Source of the DNA: Ophiothrix spiculata
Taxonomy: Eukaryota > Echinodermata > Ophiuroidea > Amphilepidida > Ophiotrichidae
Strand: one strand, 5' to 3'
Assembly: GCA_000969725.1 (NCBI GenBank)
Contig: JXSR01S022886.1
DNA length: 24,313 nucleotides
Below the pieces are notes generated by a model that was not told the origin of the DNA, did no database searches, and saw only the letters and a list, made by a program, of their open reading frames with translations. Positions within the stretch are counted from its first letter, which is position 1. Each line of letters opens with the position of its first letter. Shown piece after piece: positions 17,701 to 24,080 of the stretch. The translations under genes and the position numbers were made by a program.

Positions 17701-19878
17701 GCTCCGTCTTAATGATGTAAAAACTGAGTTGTATGTTATTTCTTTAGCCTGGTATGCAGAAACTTTATCTTCTCTAACTTTGAAGATTGGTGAATCTTGA
17801 AAAATCTTAAAAAGCTTGGTGTTACTTTTGATAATAACTTTTTCATGAAAGGCCACGTCAGCTCATCATGTAAGAGTATTAACTGCACATGCAGTGAGAT
17901 CTCCTATTCTATCTAGGCTTGACTATTGTAACTCTCTTCTTGGCAGCCTTGCTTCTTCTGATTTGAATCGTCTTCAGAAACTTCAGAACCGTGCGGCACA
18001 TCTAATCTACCAGGTCCCGAAATGTACTTCTGCGTCTCTGTTAAATGTGTGAGTTGCATTGGCTGCAAGTCAAGCAGAGAATAGAATTCCAGATATTGCT
18101 GCATGTGCATGTGTGTACAATAGTGTTTTTGAATAGTCTCCTATTTATTTGCAAACTATCCTCAATACAACTCCGGTCGTCAGAGGTTGAGATCAGGTTA
18201 AAAGCTCACCCGGCTCGCCTTTCCTAGTACAAAAAAGACTGCTGGCGACAAAGGCTTTCCTGTTTTGGGGCCAACATAATGGAATAATTTGCCCTCTCAT
18301 ATTCCCTTGGCCAAAACCTACCTCTTTCCTAAAGAGTAGACCCTTTTTAAAATCCCTAGTGCTTTTATACAGTGATTTTAACACCGGTGGTGAAATAAGC
18401 GTTTTGAAGATTCTATAATATACAACCATGTATCCTATTGTTGTTATAACTGTGTACTTCTACAACCATGTAATTTATTGTTTTTATCCTGTGATTATAA
18501 AGCTTCAATCAGTTTTAGTCAAAGTGCCAAATTTAATGTGAGCACCACTAATTGGGTAAAACTGAATCCAATACTGCAGTTTAGTGTAATACCTTGATGG
18601 ATGTAATAAATTCTTATTGTAATAAAGTCTTCTTTATGTACACACAGGATAATATTGAGTTAATCATAATGTTTCTGAAAGATTTGAACATCAACTTTTG
18701 AATCGTTTTCTGCAGGTTCCAAGGTTACCCCAACAAAACTTGAAGAGGTGACACTGTCATCCACCAGAAAAAGGCCATCATCTATATATTATGCACCACA
18801 CGTCGCACCAAAATACTCACCACGCACTAAATTTCAAAAAATATTACAACTACAACATGACATAAGACAAGCAAATACAAGCAAGCCAGTTCCTCCTATA
18901 GTTCACATATTAGATATAACCAAATGCAGACAAGAAGCATCAGTCACTGACCCCTCATTACATCATAACACACCACATGCATATCACACTTTAGAAGATC
19001 ATCTACATCCATTAGACAGCCGCATTGCACCCAACACAGAAGTAGAAATTGAAGACATGCCATTCTCACTTACAGAAATACCACATGGACAAGTTACATC
19101 ACATGCATCAACGCAGTACGAATCAATGAAAGCTAAATATCTTTCAGACATAACACTAACACATCGTCAGAGAGAAATAATTGAAATTAAGACGAGAGGG
19201 CAACGAAAGAATAAGGAATGGTGCAATCAGAGGAAGGGATGTATTTCCAGCTCAACAGCAGCAAAGGTGTTTAGAAGAAAGAAACCACAACCAGATAACT
19301 TAGTAAAAAGCTTATTGTATCCGACGGAATTTACAAGCTTTGCAACTCAATGGGGTATTGACCATGAAGATAAAGCATTAGAACGATACAAATTATCACA
19401 TTCTTATAACAGACATACATCACCGCATTTACATATTCCCGGAATAGTAATTCATCCAGATAAACCTTATATCAGGGTTAGCTGCGACGGAATTTTACGG
19501 TGTGATTGCTGCCGACAACCAACTATAGTAGAAGTTAAATGCCCATCAAAGGCAAGAGACATCACGCCACAGGAAGCAGTAATTGATGGACTGATCTCTT
19601 ATGTAACACACAATAACGGGTCATATTCTATAAATAAAAAAGACAGTCAGGGATATTACTTACAAATGCAATGTCAAATGGGAGTAGTTGGTGCAAAGTT
19701 CTGTGATTTTGTTATTTGGACAAAGAAAGGCTTCATGGTATTGAATGTAAACTTTGATCCTGAATTGTGGAAGGAAATGTATCATTGCTTTTGTAACTTT
19801 TTTGAATCTTTTATTGTAATGGAAATATTGACTCGGCGTGTACAACGAGGCCTAGAACTTACTGGTGTTGAGGAGTAA
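8393..19878 (+). CDS. Four-exon gene: SAP-like / SWIM zinc finger / YqaJ nuclease protein (634 aa predicted)
   Basis: This is a spliced gene model built from reading frame and splice signals: join(8393-8776, 13124-13338, 16464-16606, 18716-19878). Exon lengths of 384, 215, 143 and 1163 sum to 1905 nt, which is 634 codons plus TAA. Donors are AAG|GTAAGT, TGG|GTGTGT and AAG|GTAAGT. Acceptors are TTTTAG|G, ATGAAG|G and TCTGCAG|G. Phases are 0, 2 and 1 and match at every junction. Domains in order: SAP-like (about 39-76), SWIM zinc finger (Cys195, Cys197, Cys205, His207), a linker with Cys/Trp/Pro residues (about 236-256), and YqaJ nuclease (about 405-590). YqaJ belongs to the lambda-exonuclease/restriction-endonuclease-fold group, whose members resect or cleave DNA with metal ions. 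A DNA-processing role is inferred from the family. The gene may be a host gene or cargo/relic of a mobile element; that is open. The introns are packed with transposons. Confidence 0.82.
9091..9235 (+). mobile_element. SINE copy 1, 3' part with (TTGA)n tail
   Basis: CCTTGTTTCCTTGGGCAAG, then TACTTGCTCCG and CACGTAAAGCCGTGGGTCCC, form the conserved body of an animal SINE with a central domain of the type that begins CTTGGGCAAGA (Nin-like, by memory). The tail is ATTGATTGATTGA at 9221-9233. The segment from CAGTCACGTAAAG onward is repeated almost base for base at 16926-17020. No tRNA head is visible upstream, so the copy is 5'-truncated or the head has decayed. Confidence 0.7.
9237..9675 (-). 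pseudogene. Non-LTR retrotransposon reverse transcriptase relic
   Basis: Read on the minus strand, the frame runs His-Gln-Arg-Leu-Leu-Lys-Lys-Leu, His-Tyr-Gly-Ile-Arg-Gly, Trp-Ile ... Phe-Leu, Ser-Gly-Val-Pro-Gln-Gly-Thr-Val-Leu-Gly-Pro, Phe-Ile-Asn-Asp-Leu-Pro, and Phe-Ala-Asp-Asp-Cys, then Leu-Gln-Gln-Asp-Leu ... Gln-Trp. These are RT palm motifs in the correct order, with the catalytic Ala-Asp-Asp intact. The frame is disturbed after Gln-Trp, and the element ends where SINE copy 1 begins. Fingers, endonuclease and C-terminus are missing. It is most like Jockey/CR1-type animal LINEs, and clade placement is uncertain. It lies in intron 1, antisense to the gene. Confidence 0.88.
9676..10630. 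other. Intron 1 stretch with a strong hairpin
   Basis: The 12-bp perfect stem CCATGACTTGAC / GTCAAGTCATGG with loop TTGT lies at 9747-9774. TGGCCAAAAATTGGCCA near 10195 is another small palindrome. Otherwise no gene or element is recognised. Confidence 0.5.
10655..10870 (+). mobile_element. SINE copy 2 with tRNA-like head
   Basis: The head runs GGGGAGCGTGGCTTAGAGCA (A-box region), GGATTCATAATC (anticodon arm, CAT), and GGGGTCAAATCCTGG (B-box region). The body follows with CCTTGTTTCCCTTAAGCAAG, CTCTACTTACTTAG and CACGTAAAGCTGTCGGTCCC, matching SINE copy 1. It then diverges (CTGACACACTGTCGGGTGTA) and lacks the TTGA tail. This copy shows that the family has a tRNA-derived 5' end. It is older than copies 1 and 3. 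Confidence 0.7.
10979..11397. mobile_element. hAT-like non-autonomous element with exact 8-bp target duplication
   Basis: GTCACTAT occurs at 10971-10978 and again at 11398-11405, directly flanking the element. Its ends are TAGTGATGGGCCGATTAATC and the inverse of TAAGGTAAGGTAGGGCCGAT, which share GGGCCGAT and a TA terminus. An 8-bp target duplication and this type of end are hallmarks of hAT transposons. Subterminal regions are dense in GATCGG words (repeats for transposase binding in related elements). The middle is unique and has no transposase frame. Confidence 0.88.
11432..11530. mobile_element. Palindromic MITE with 43-bp arms
   Basis: Left arm 11432-11474 and right arm 11488-11530 are inverse copies with about five differences, separated by 13 bases. 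Shared blocks are TATGTTATG, ACTCGTGCGC and AGTGTCATATCC. Similarity continues weakly outside (CAATTGGGTGAAG against CTGAACCAAATAATG). The tip is GC-rich. There is no coding capacity. A related word, CGCTCAGTGTCATGATAT, occurs at about 11732. Confidence 0.8.
11531..12409. other. Intron 1 stretch without recognised gene
   Basis: AT-rich. A minus-strand frame at 11766-12041 has a hydrophobic run but no family resemblance and no supporting splice context. I do not call it. Confidence 0.45.
12410..12475. repeat. Short inverted repeat CACTCCGCAT / ATGCGGAGTG
   Basis: A 10-bp perfect inverted repeat lies at 12410-12419 and 12466-12475. The left arm is followed by the palindrome CATGTGCTGCACATG (12417-12431). 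CCAATCAGAACGC lies between the arms. It is a MITE-like foldback. Confidence 0.5.
12546..12674. mobile_element. 129-bp MITE with ends CATGGGCGTCATTT
   Basis: CATGGGCGTCATTT at 12546-12559 is exactly inverted at 12661-12674. Just inside, GAAGGGGGG on the left answers CCCCCCACACTTC on the right. The core contains a run of ten G and C-rich tracts. No target duplication is clear. Confidence 0.75.
12675..13123. other. 3' end of intron 1
   Basis: AT-rich. AAATGCACATTT at 12999-13010 is a perfect palindrome, and GGACAAATTTGACATTTTTC / GGACAAATTTGACATG near 13024 and 13050 is a short direct repeat. The stretch ends in the T-rich acceptor tract of exon 2. Confidence 0.4.
13124..13338 (+). CDS. Exon 2: first half of SWIM zinc finger
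   Basis: Exon 2 encodes residues 129-199 plus two bases of codon 200. The acceptor is a T-rich tract ending TTTTAG, and the frame enters in phase 0 with Glu-Glu-Leu. The block Asn-Tyr-Lys-Thr-Thr-Arg-Ala-Trp-Ala-Phe-Val, then Ile-Glu-Ile, Val-Arg-Gly, a Trp-Leu-Tyr-Ile-Val strand and Ser-Gly-Glu-Ile, is the usual lead-in to a SWIM finger. The exon ends with Cys195-Thr-Cys197-Ala-Val and GG of a split Gly codon. The zinc site is therefore incomplete here and needs the next exon. The donor is TGG|GTGTGT, weaker than the other two. Reading on past the donor hits a stop at 13376 without the remaining ligands. Confidence 0.82.
13539..13591. repeat. Hairpin with 12-bp perfect arms
   Basis: ATGTAAACAAAC at 13539-13550 is inverted as GTTTGTTTACAT at 13580-13591. 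Nested inside is CCTACTGTAGTAGG. It is a foldback in intron 2, 200 bp after exon 2. Confidence 0.7.
13618..13810. mobile_element. Inverted-repeat element with telomere-like (TAACCC) core
   Basis: The ends GGTTATTCA and TGAATAACC are inverse, and so are the subterminal blocks TATCTAATTTGCACCG (13661) and CGGTGCAAATTAGATA (13775). The left arm also has a 27-bp insertion containing GGTGCGAATTAG. Between the arms lie about ten degenerate CTAACCC / CTAATG units, resembling animal telomere TTAGGG read on the C strand. No target duplication is found. Confidence 0.7.
13811..16463. other. Body of intron 2
   Basis: AT-rich. It contains an inverted repeat GGGGCCAGTCAAGTA (14735-14749) / TACTTGACTGGCCCC (14820-14834), the hairpin AGAGCTCA / TGAGCTCT near 14698-14729, and the perfect hairpin AAACACCTTT-AA-AAAGGTGTTT at 16137-16158. 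The frames at 13818-14111 and 15736-15975 were considered as exons and rejected. The intron ends in a T-rich tract (16434-16446) before the exon 3 acceptor. Confidence 0.5.
16464..16606 (+). CDS. Exon 3: second half of SWIM zinc finger and linker
   Basis: Exon 3 is 143 nt and encodes the rest of codon 200 to the first base of codon 248. An in-frame TGA at 16459 lies just upstream, inside the intron. The exon gives Glu-Cys202-Thr-Lys-Cys205-Thr-His207-Val-Ala-Gly-Phe-Ile-Phe, which supplies the missing C-x-H half of the SWIM finger and the hydrophobic helix that follows it. It then gives Ser-Cys236-Thr-Asp-Arg-Leu-Cys241-Glu-Trp-Asn-Val-Pro-Lys, a Cys/Trp/Pro linker seen in animal SWIM-YqaJ proteins. 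The donor is AAG|GTAAGT in phase 1. A longer overlapping frame (16526-16795) hides it, but only this frame restores the zinc ligands and joins both neighbours in phase. Confidence 0.85.
16926..17022 (+). mobile_element. SINE copy 3, 5'-truncated, (TTGA)n tail
   Basis: CAGTCACATAAAGCTGTGGG through TATGCATGTTATGCAAG to ATTGATTGATTGA repeats 9144-9233 with only a few differences. The 5' truncation and tetranucleotide tail are typical of LINE-driven retroposition. It abuts the LINE relic that follows. Confidence 0.75.
17036..18627 (+). pseudogene. Decayed L2/CR1-like LINE (RT and C-terminal region)
   Basis: Translated across frames, the + strand gives, in order: Arg-Pro-Val ... Asn-Leu-Pro-Thr-Leu-Gly-Lys-Leu-Ile-Glu (~17104-17146); Gln-Ser-Ala-Tyr ... 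His-Ser-Thr-Lys-Thr-Ala-Leu-Leu; Leu-Asp-Leu-Leu-Ser-Ala-Leu-Asn-Thr-Ile-Asp-His-Asp-Leu-Leu; Gly-Val-Pro-Gln (~17480); Tyr-Ala-Asp-Asp-Thr-His-Leu (~17584-17604); Leu-Asp-Tyr-Cys-Asn-Ser-Leu-Leu-Gly-Ser-Leu (~17918-17950); and Leu-Gln-Lys-Leu-Gln-Asn-Arg-Ala-Ala-His-Leu-Ile. These are signatures of the L2/CR1 group. Many stops and frameshifts make it dead. The 3' end is probably at GTAATAAATTCTTATTGTAATAAAG (18603-18627, repeated TGTAATAAA words). It lies wholly in intron 3, in the sense orientation. Confidence 0.88.
18716..19878 (+). CDS. Exon 4: YqaJ-type (lambda-exonuclease-like) nuclease domain
   Basis: Exon 4 is the last and longest exon and encodes residues 248(part)-634. The acceptor is TTTTCTGCAG|GT and the frame enters in phase 1, so translation does not start at the GTG at 18748. 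The nuclease motifs are in order: Trp416 ... Arg420-Lys-Gly-Cys-Ile-Ser-Ser-Ser; Trp-Gly461-Ile-Asp-His-Glu465 ... Ala ... Tyr; Val-Ser-Cys-Asp505-Gly; Cys510-Asp-Cys512-Cys513; Val-Glu520-Val-Lys522-Cys-Pro; and Gln564-Met-Gln566-Cys-Gln568-Met followed by Cys-Asp-Phe-Val-Ile-Trp-Thr. Glu465, Asp505, Glu520 and Lys522 match the metal-binding and catalytic positions of the family, so the enzyme may be active. Cys replaces the more usual Pro before Asp505. A basic, His-rich, low-complexity stretch (about 259-390) precedes the domain. The TAA stop is at 19876. Confidence 0.92.
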
Positions 19879-19894
19879 TGCACTGTTCAGTTAA

Positions 19895-20243
19895 AGCAAT
19901 ACTATAAAATTTTGATCAAAAATGGTTTATTGTAAAATCGGCATAAAATGAAGGAACGTGACTATCTAAAAGCGTTTTCAAGTGTATTTTGTGAAAAAAC
20001 TTGTTTTGCCATCAAAAAATGGATAAAAAGCACATGCATGCTTTTCTATACTAATACACGTGGAATTAAATTCCGGATCCCGAATTTAATTCAACAAATG
20101 GCCATAACAGAAAAAGTAAGCACCTTTGAGCCAAATCGTTTGGAGGGTATTCATATCTACCAAAAACAAACCCAATAAGCCCAAAAAATCGAAAGTCTTG
20201 GGTGACAAGGGGCGCTTCATTTTTAACACTTTATAGTATTGCT
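19895..20243. mobile_element. TTAA-flanked MITE (piggyBac-like) just after the stop codon
   Basis: The 14-bp perfect terminal repeats AGCAATACTATAAA (19895-19908) and TTTATAGTATTGCT (20230-20243) are each flanked by TTAA (19891-19894, 20244-20247), the target site of piggyBac-type elements. The centre carries the perfect 11-bp arms GAATTAAATTC / GAATTTAATTC around a CGGATCCC turn (20063-20092). The element starts 16 bp past the TAA of the SWIM-YqaJ gene and so probably lies in its 3' UTR or replaces it. An open frame at 19948-20178 spans the palindrome and is unlikely to be a gene. Confidence 0.85.
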
Positions 20244-20247
20244 TTAA

Positions 20248-20573
20248 GTTTTTATTGAAGATGCTTACTAAATAACTACAATGCCGGGTATGTCAAGTAC
20301 TGCTCTTACATACTATGTGGTCTTTATCACAACTATACCAAATCTGATTTTTACAAATGATGAAATGCATTAGTTGCATGCATCATAAATCGGCAGTGAT
20401 TAACAGTTTGTCACTATTTCTGGGACGTTTAAACATGCCATACCTATACGTTTTAGAGTACTCATATTTTTAAAAATCTAATAGAAGGCTTAATTAGCAA
20501 GAAACATTAGTAAGAAGCACATTACAAGGATTGATTTATATAAAAGCTCATTATCTATGCATGTAAAACATTT
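20248..20573. other. AT-rich spacer
   Basis: No gene, polyadenylation hexamer AATAAA, or repeat is recognised. The 3' end of the upstream gene is therefore not located. Confidence 0.4.
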
Positions 20574-20988
20574 GGGGCCGTACTCTCGAACGATATTTTA
20601 CGATTTTACGTAAACATGGCAAGTATATTGTTGTGGCTATTGTGTAGTGTAGGCATATCTTTACATATTCAATACGGTACATAGATTTAGACATCACTTG
20701 ACAAAATAATACATACTTTGTATTTGATGAAGCGAAGAATTCTTTGTTGACTAGGGACCTGCAACTAATACCAATACTTAAAGGTCACTTGTGCATATCT
20801 TTGAACGTGCACAGTTCAGAGGATGATATTTGTAAGTTTTAAATACTGTTTGTAAGTTTTAAATACTGTTGTTTATCAAAAGCGCCGTTGAAATATTTAA
20901 CGGGCGTTTAACTAAAATCAGATTGCAACTAAGCGCATTTTATGTCTAACCAACGTTTAGATAAACATTGTTCGAGAATACAGCCCTG
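20574..20988. mobile_element. MITE with ends GGGGCCGTACTCTCGAAC
   Basis: The left end GGGGCCGTACTCTCGAACG (20574 on) is answered in inverse by GTTCGAGAATACAGCCCTG (20970-20988); similarity extends about 26 bp with a few mismatches. Inside, TGTAAGTTTTAAATACTGTT is tandemly duplicated without change (20831-20850 and 20851-20870). There is no coding capacity, and the superfamily is not determined. Confidence 0.75.
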
Positions 20989-21053
20989 AATATCTGTAGG
21001 TGATGACCTTTCATTCCAGTATGAAAAAAGTATGTGTTACATTTCTCACCAGA

Positions 21054-21311
21054 TCAGGGGCCAATTTCACTAATGATAAAATGTGTCATTAACCCATCAA
21101 AAGACCAAAATCTAATATAAGCTACAAGCACCTCTTGAGCCTGTGCAACGTTAACAAAGGATTCAATTTTTCAAATGTTTAATTTATATACCTTACAATG
21201 CGAACACTTAAAGAAGGTTTTTCATGTCTTTGTAATATATCTAGTTGAAAACCCAAACTAAACCCTTCGTAGCTACGATGCATTGTAAATGATAGTGAAA
21301 TTGACCCCTGA
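21054..21311. mobile_element. MITE with ends TCAGGGGYCAATTTCACTA
   Basis: TCAGGGGCCAATTTCACTA at 21054-21072 is inverted at 21293-21311 with a single change (C to T after GGGG). The 258-bp element is AT-rich inside and non-coding. The superfamily is unknown, and no clear target duplication is found. Confidence 0.78.
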
Positions 21312-21457
21312 ATACCTACCGGTAAGGACTTACTGAGCAACTAAAAAAATATTTCAAAATTCATATGGGATCATCAATAAGGTAACCAAAATTCTCCAAT
21401 TGACTTAAAAACTGAAAAGGGATGAACTTCAGGACCTAATGATTCTTACATGCTTAA

Positions 21458-21780
21458 AGGGGCACTGGATAAGTTTGGCGTTATCCTTGATTTTTCACCC
21501 ATTTTTTTTTTTCTCAGGTCTAATGCAAACTCGAAATTTCTATAAGATTTATCTGAAGTCTATGAATAGAAAATGTGAAAGGCATGTTTTATGAAGAAAT
21601 ATTTGCCTCTTTCTAGATAATAGTGTCAGTGCATACATTTTGAGAATACAATTCAACAAACAAAATAAAATTCTATTTTTTGGCCAAAATTTTCACAAAA
21701 TTCAGTTTTAACATTTATTTTTAACATTGTCAATTGTAAATTGTTCACAAATAAAACTTCAAATTTTGTCTGATGGCCCT
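21458..21780. mobile_element. TTAA-flanked MITE with imperfect ends
   Basis: The ends AGGGGCACTGG and CTGATGGCCCT are imperfect inverse copies, each flanked by TTAA (21454-21457, 21781-21784). It could be a piggyBac-like non-autonomous element. The terminal repeats are short and less certain than in the 19895 element. Confidence 0.55.
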
Positions 21781-21826
21781 TTAACATGCCTGTTCTGCCC
21801 ATAATGACCAGCACATGTATATTTAT

Positions 21827-22236
21827 GAGTGGTACTTTGGCAAAATGAGCGGAAAGTAACAATTGAAGATTTTGAATAATCGGCCACTAAAGTAAAAATG
21901 TGGTGAAAAGATCAAATTTTGTTTTTGGATATAAAACGCATTAACATATATGTTTGAAACTATATTATGCCCGGAAGTGCAATTATTCACGGGCAATTGA
22001 TAGCCCTTTGCTATCATTCACTTTAGTAATCAGTAACTTTAAACTTGATTTGTGACATTTTTTTTACTGTCAGATTTTGAGTGGACTGCCTTGCATTTCA
22101 ATCACTAAAAGAAGATTGTAAAAAAAGAGACATATTATATATCATTTGAAAGCTGAGATTATAGAGAACTAAAACATGCCACTAAACTAAATTTTTATAA
22201 TTGTGACTTTCCGCTCATTTTGCCAGAGCATCACTC
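21827..22236. mobile_element. 410-bp MITE with 38-bp terminal inverted repeats
   Basis: 21827-21864 and 22199-22236 are inverse copies with about four differences. The core is TGGCAAAATGAGCGGAAAGT, and the ends begin GAGTG. The interior is AT-rich and non-coding. No exact target duplication is seen. The strong ends suggest fairly recent movement. Confidence 0.85.
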
Positions 22237-22984
22237 ACATAATGTTACCTATATTTCAATGATAAGATTTCATATGGCTTGCGGAAAAATGGAAGTATTA
22301 ATTTTAATATGAAAACTTTTAGGATATATATTGTAACAACTAGACTATGCACCTTTAATTATCTCCATTCAAATGCTAACATCAAACAAAGAAAACAAAA
22401 TACTACTTATGTACAAATCATGACAGTTGATGTTTATTGTAAAACTGGCTACATAAAATGCTTTATAATATGTTGTTACTCCAAATATTGAACATAACTT
22501 ATATTTTGAATTTATGTTCTCTGAATTAAGCTAGATGGTATCCTTTCATTCCGTTCTTATAAAAACCCATTGAATTGATAATTACTATCAATTCCGAAAT
22601 TAATATTAATTATCAAACTCTTTGCATTAATCATTATCAAAAAGAATAACATATGTTTGAACGCTGCTTCTATCATATAGCTTGATGTTATCGCAATAAC
22701 GCTCAGAAGAACTATTGTGGAATTGGATAAACAGTTGCAGTGCCAGTCTTAACTAAATACTGCATTAGCCAATGGAATTTAACATTTCACAAATTCGTCA
22801 CATCAATGCATTTGTTGCAAGACTAATTATTGAAATCGTTAACTTCCCTACAAGACATATCTGCAAGATGCGTAGTGATTAATAAATGGTACAGATGATT
22901 TTTTGTTCACTTGGGTATTCAAAAGTTTATGTCCCACTTCACATATCGTTTGCCAACCACTTAAACAGCATGCCATATCACCTA
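22237..22984. other. AT-rich stretch
   Basis: No gene or element is recognised. ATTGATAATTACTATCAATT near 22572-22591 is a foldback, and AATTAATATTAATT lies near 22598. Confidence 0.45.
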
Positions 22985-22986
22985 TA

Positions 22987-23252
22987 CACTCCTGGTACAA
23001 AACCTTTTAATCAGTCATATCTCGAGAACCGTTCCTCTTTTGCGTTATATTTTTTGTATGTGGTACAGGAAATCTGTCATATCTATGATTATTGAAGATC
23101 AAATATCTGAGAAAACAAATATTATTTATATTGGATACATTAGGCACCTATAAAAACGTTAAACAATATTTTTTTCAGAGTCTTGGACGTTTGAATTAAT
23201 AATTACGATTTTCCCATATTTAAGAGTGCACAAACACTTTTGACCGGGAGTG
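22987..23252. mobile_element. Tc1/mariner-like MITE with TA target duplication
   Basis: The ends CACTCCTGGTACAAAA and TTTTGACCGGGAGTG are inverse with three mismatches and lie directly inside TA dinucleotides (22985-22986, 23253-23254). TA duplication and CACTCCCGGTCAAAA-type ends are typical of Tc1/mariner elements. There is no transposase in the 266-bp element. Confidence 0.75.
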
Positions 23253-23254
23253 TA

Positions 23255-23876
23255 TATGTAAGAACTGTTACATAGAATGATTGGATTATATACAAATCCA
23301 GACACAGATACATGTTACGTACATTTATTATTGTCATAATATTTCCTTCTATTATAGTCGCATGAAGAAAACCTTTTCACTTTTACGCATCTTGTGCGCC
23401 AAGGTTAAAGTTCAAACGCAACTCACGCGATACTTGTGAGCTTGCGTGATTTGACAGTTCTGTTGTTGTGTGACTTGATGATCGATTTGATTGGTTTGTT
23501 GTTCAATGCAATTTGATCCCGTCCAGAATGAAAAGGTTTGTTTCAGATGACTTTAGTCAAGAAATTTTGAATCAAGATGCATGCGGTGCCTTCTTGCGCC
23601 ATTGCGCACACACTCTCACCATATAAAATATGATAGAATAATTTACTATTTAATATATTTATATTTTTAGATACAATTTCATGTAATTCTATATACAGAT
23701 GTATTTTATAAATTGATTTGCAATATATATATTATTTCTGGCAATGTATTGTATCTGTAAATAACTATTAATATATTTACATACCATTAAATAATATATT
23801 TTGGTAAACTAAATGTAATATTCAAAGATCATTTATTTATCCTGGTTATTATAATGCTGTTATCACATACCCTGTT
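23255..23876. other. Stretch with weak inverted repeat
   Basis: AAAACCTTTTCA near 23369-23380 and TGAAAAGGTTT near 23529-23539 are inverse, and CTTGTGCGCCAAGG and TTGCGCCATTGCGC lie nearby. A decayed foldback element is possible. The section 23640-23830 is very AT-rich with TATATA words. No gene is seen. Confidence 0.4.
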
Positions 23877-24080
23877 ACCTCGATCATAAGAACATGCTAC
23901 CTTGATCATAAGAACCCATTCAAATCCTGACATGGCAAACAATTACTGTTTTGGAAACACAAAATATGAAAGTACTTGCTAATCTGGTGAATAAAATATA
24001 ACAAGTTATACAGGAGAACCATTTAATTTTTCACCACATCAGGATTTTGAGGTGGCGCTGAGGGGGTTCTTATGATCAAG
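23877..24080. mobile_element. Foldback element with GATCATAAGAAC arms
   Basis: CTTGATCATAAGAACCC (23900-23916) is inverted at 24064-24080, and CAAATCCTGACATGG (23921-23935) is inverted at 24034-24048. An extra copy of the arm (CTCGATCATAAGAAC) sits just outside the left arm at 23878-23892. The interior is AT-rich and non-coding. The final 230 bases of the window hold nothing else that I recognise. Confidence 0.65.

Noticed and set aside
17626..18429. Several minus- and plus-strand short frames as genes
   Set aside because: They are shadows or pieces of the decayed LINE, which reads on the + strand across frames.
19948..20178. 76-codon frame after the YqaJ gene
   Set aside because: It lies within the TTAA-flanked MITE and crosses its palindrome.
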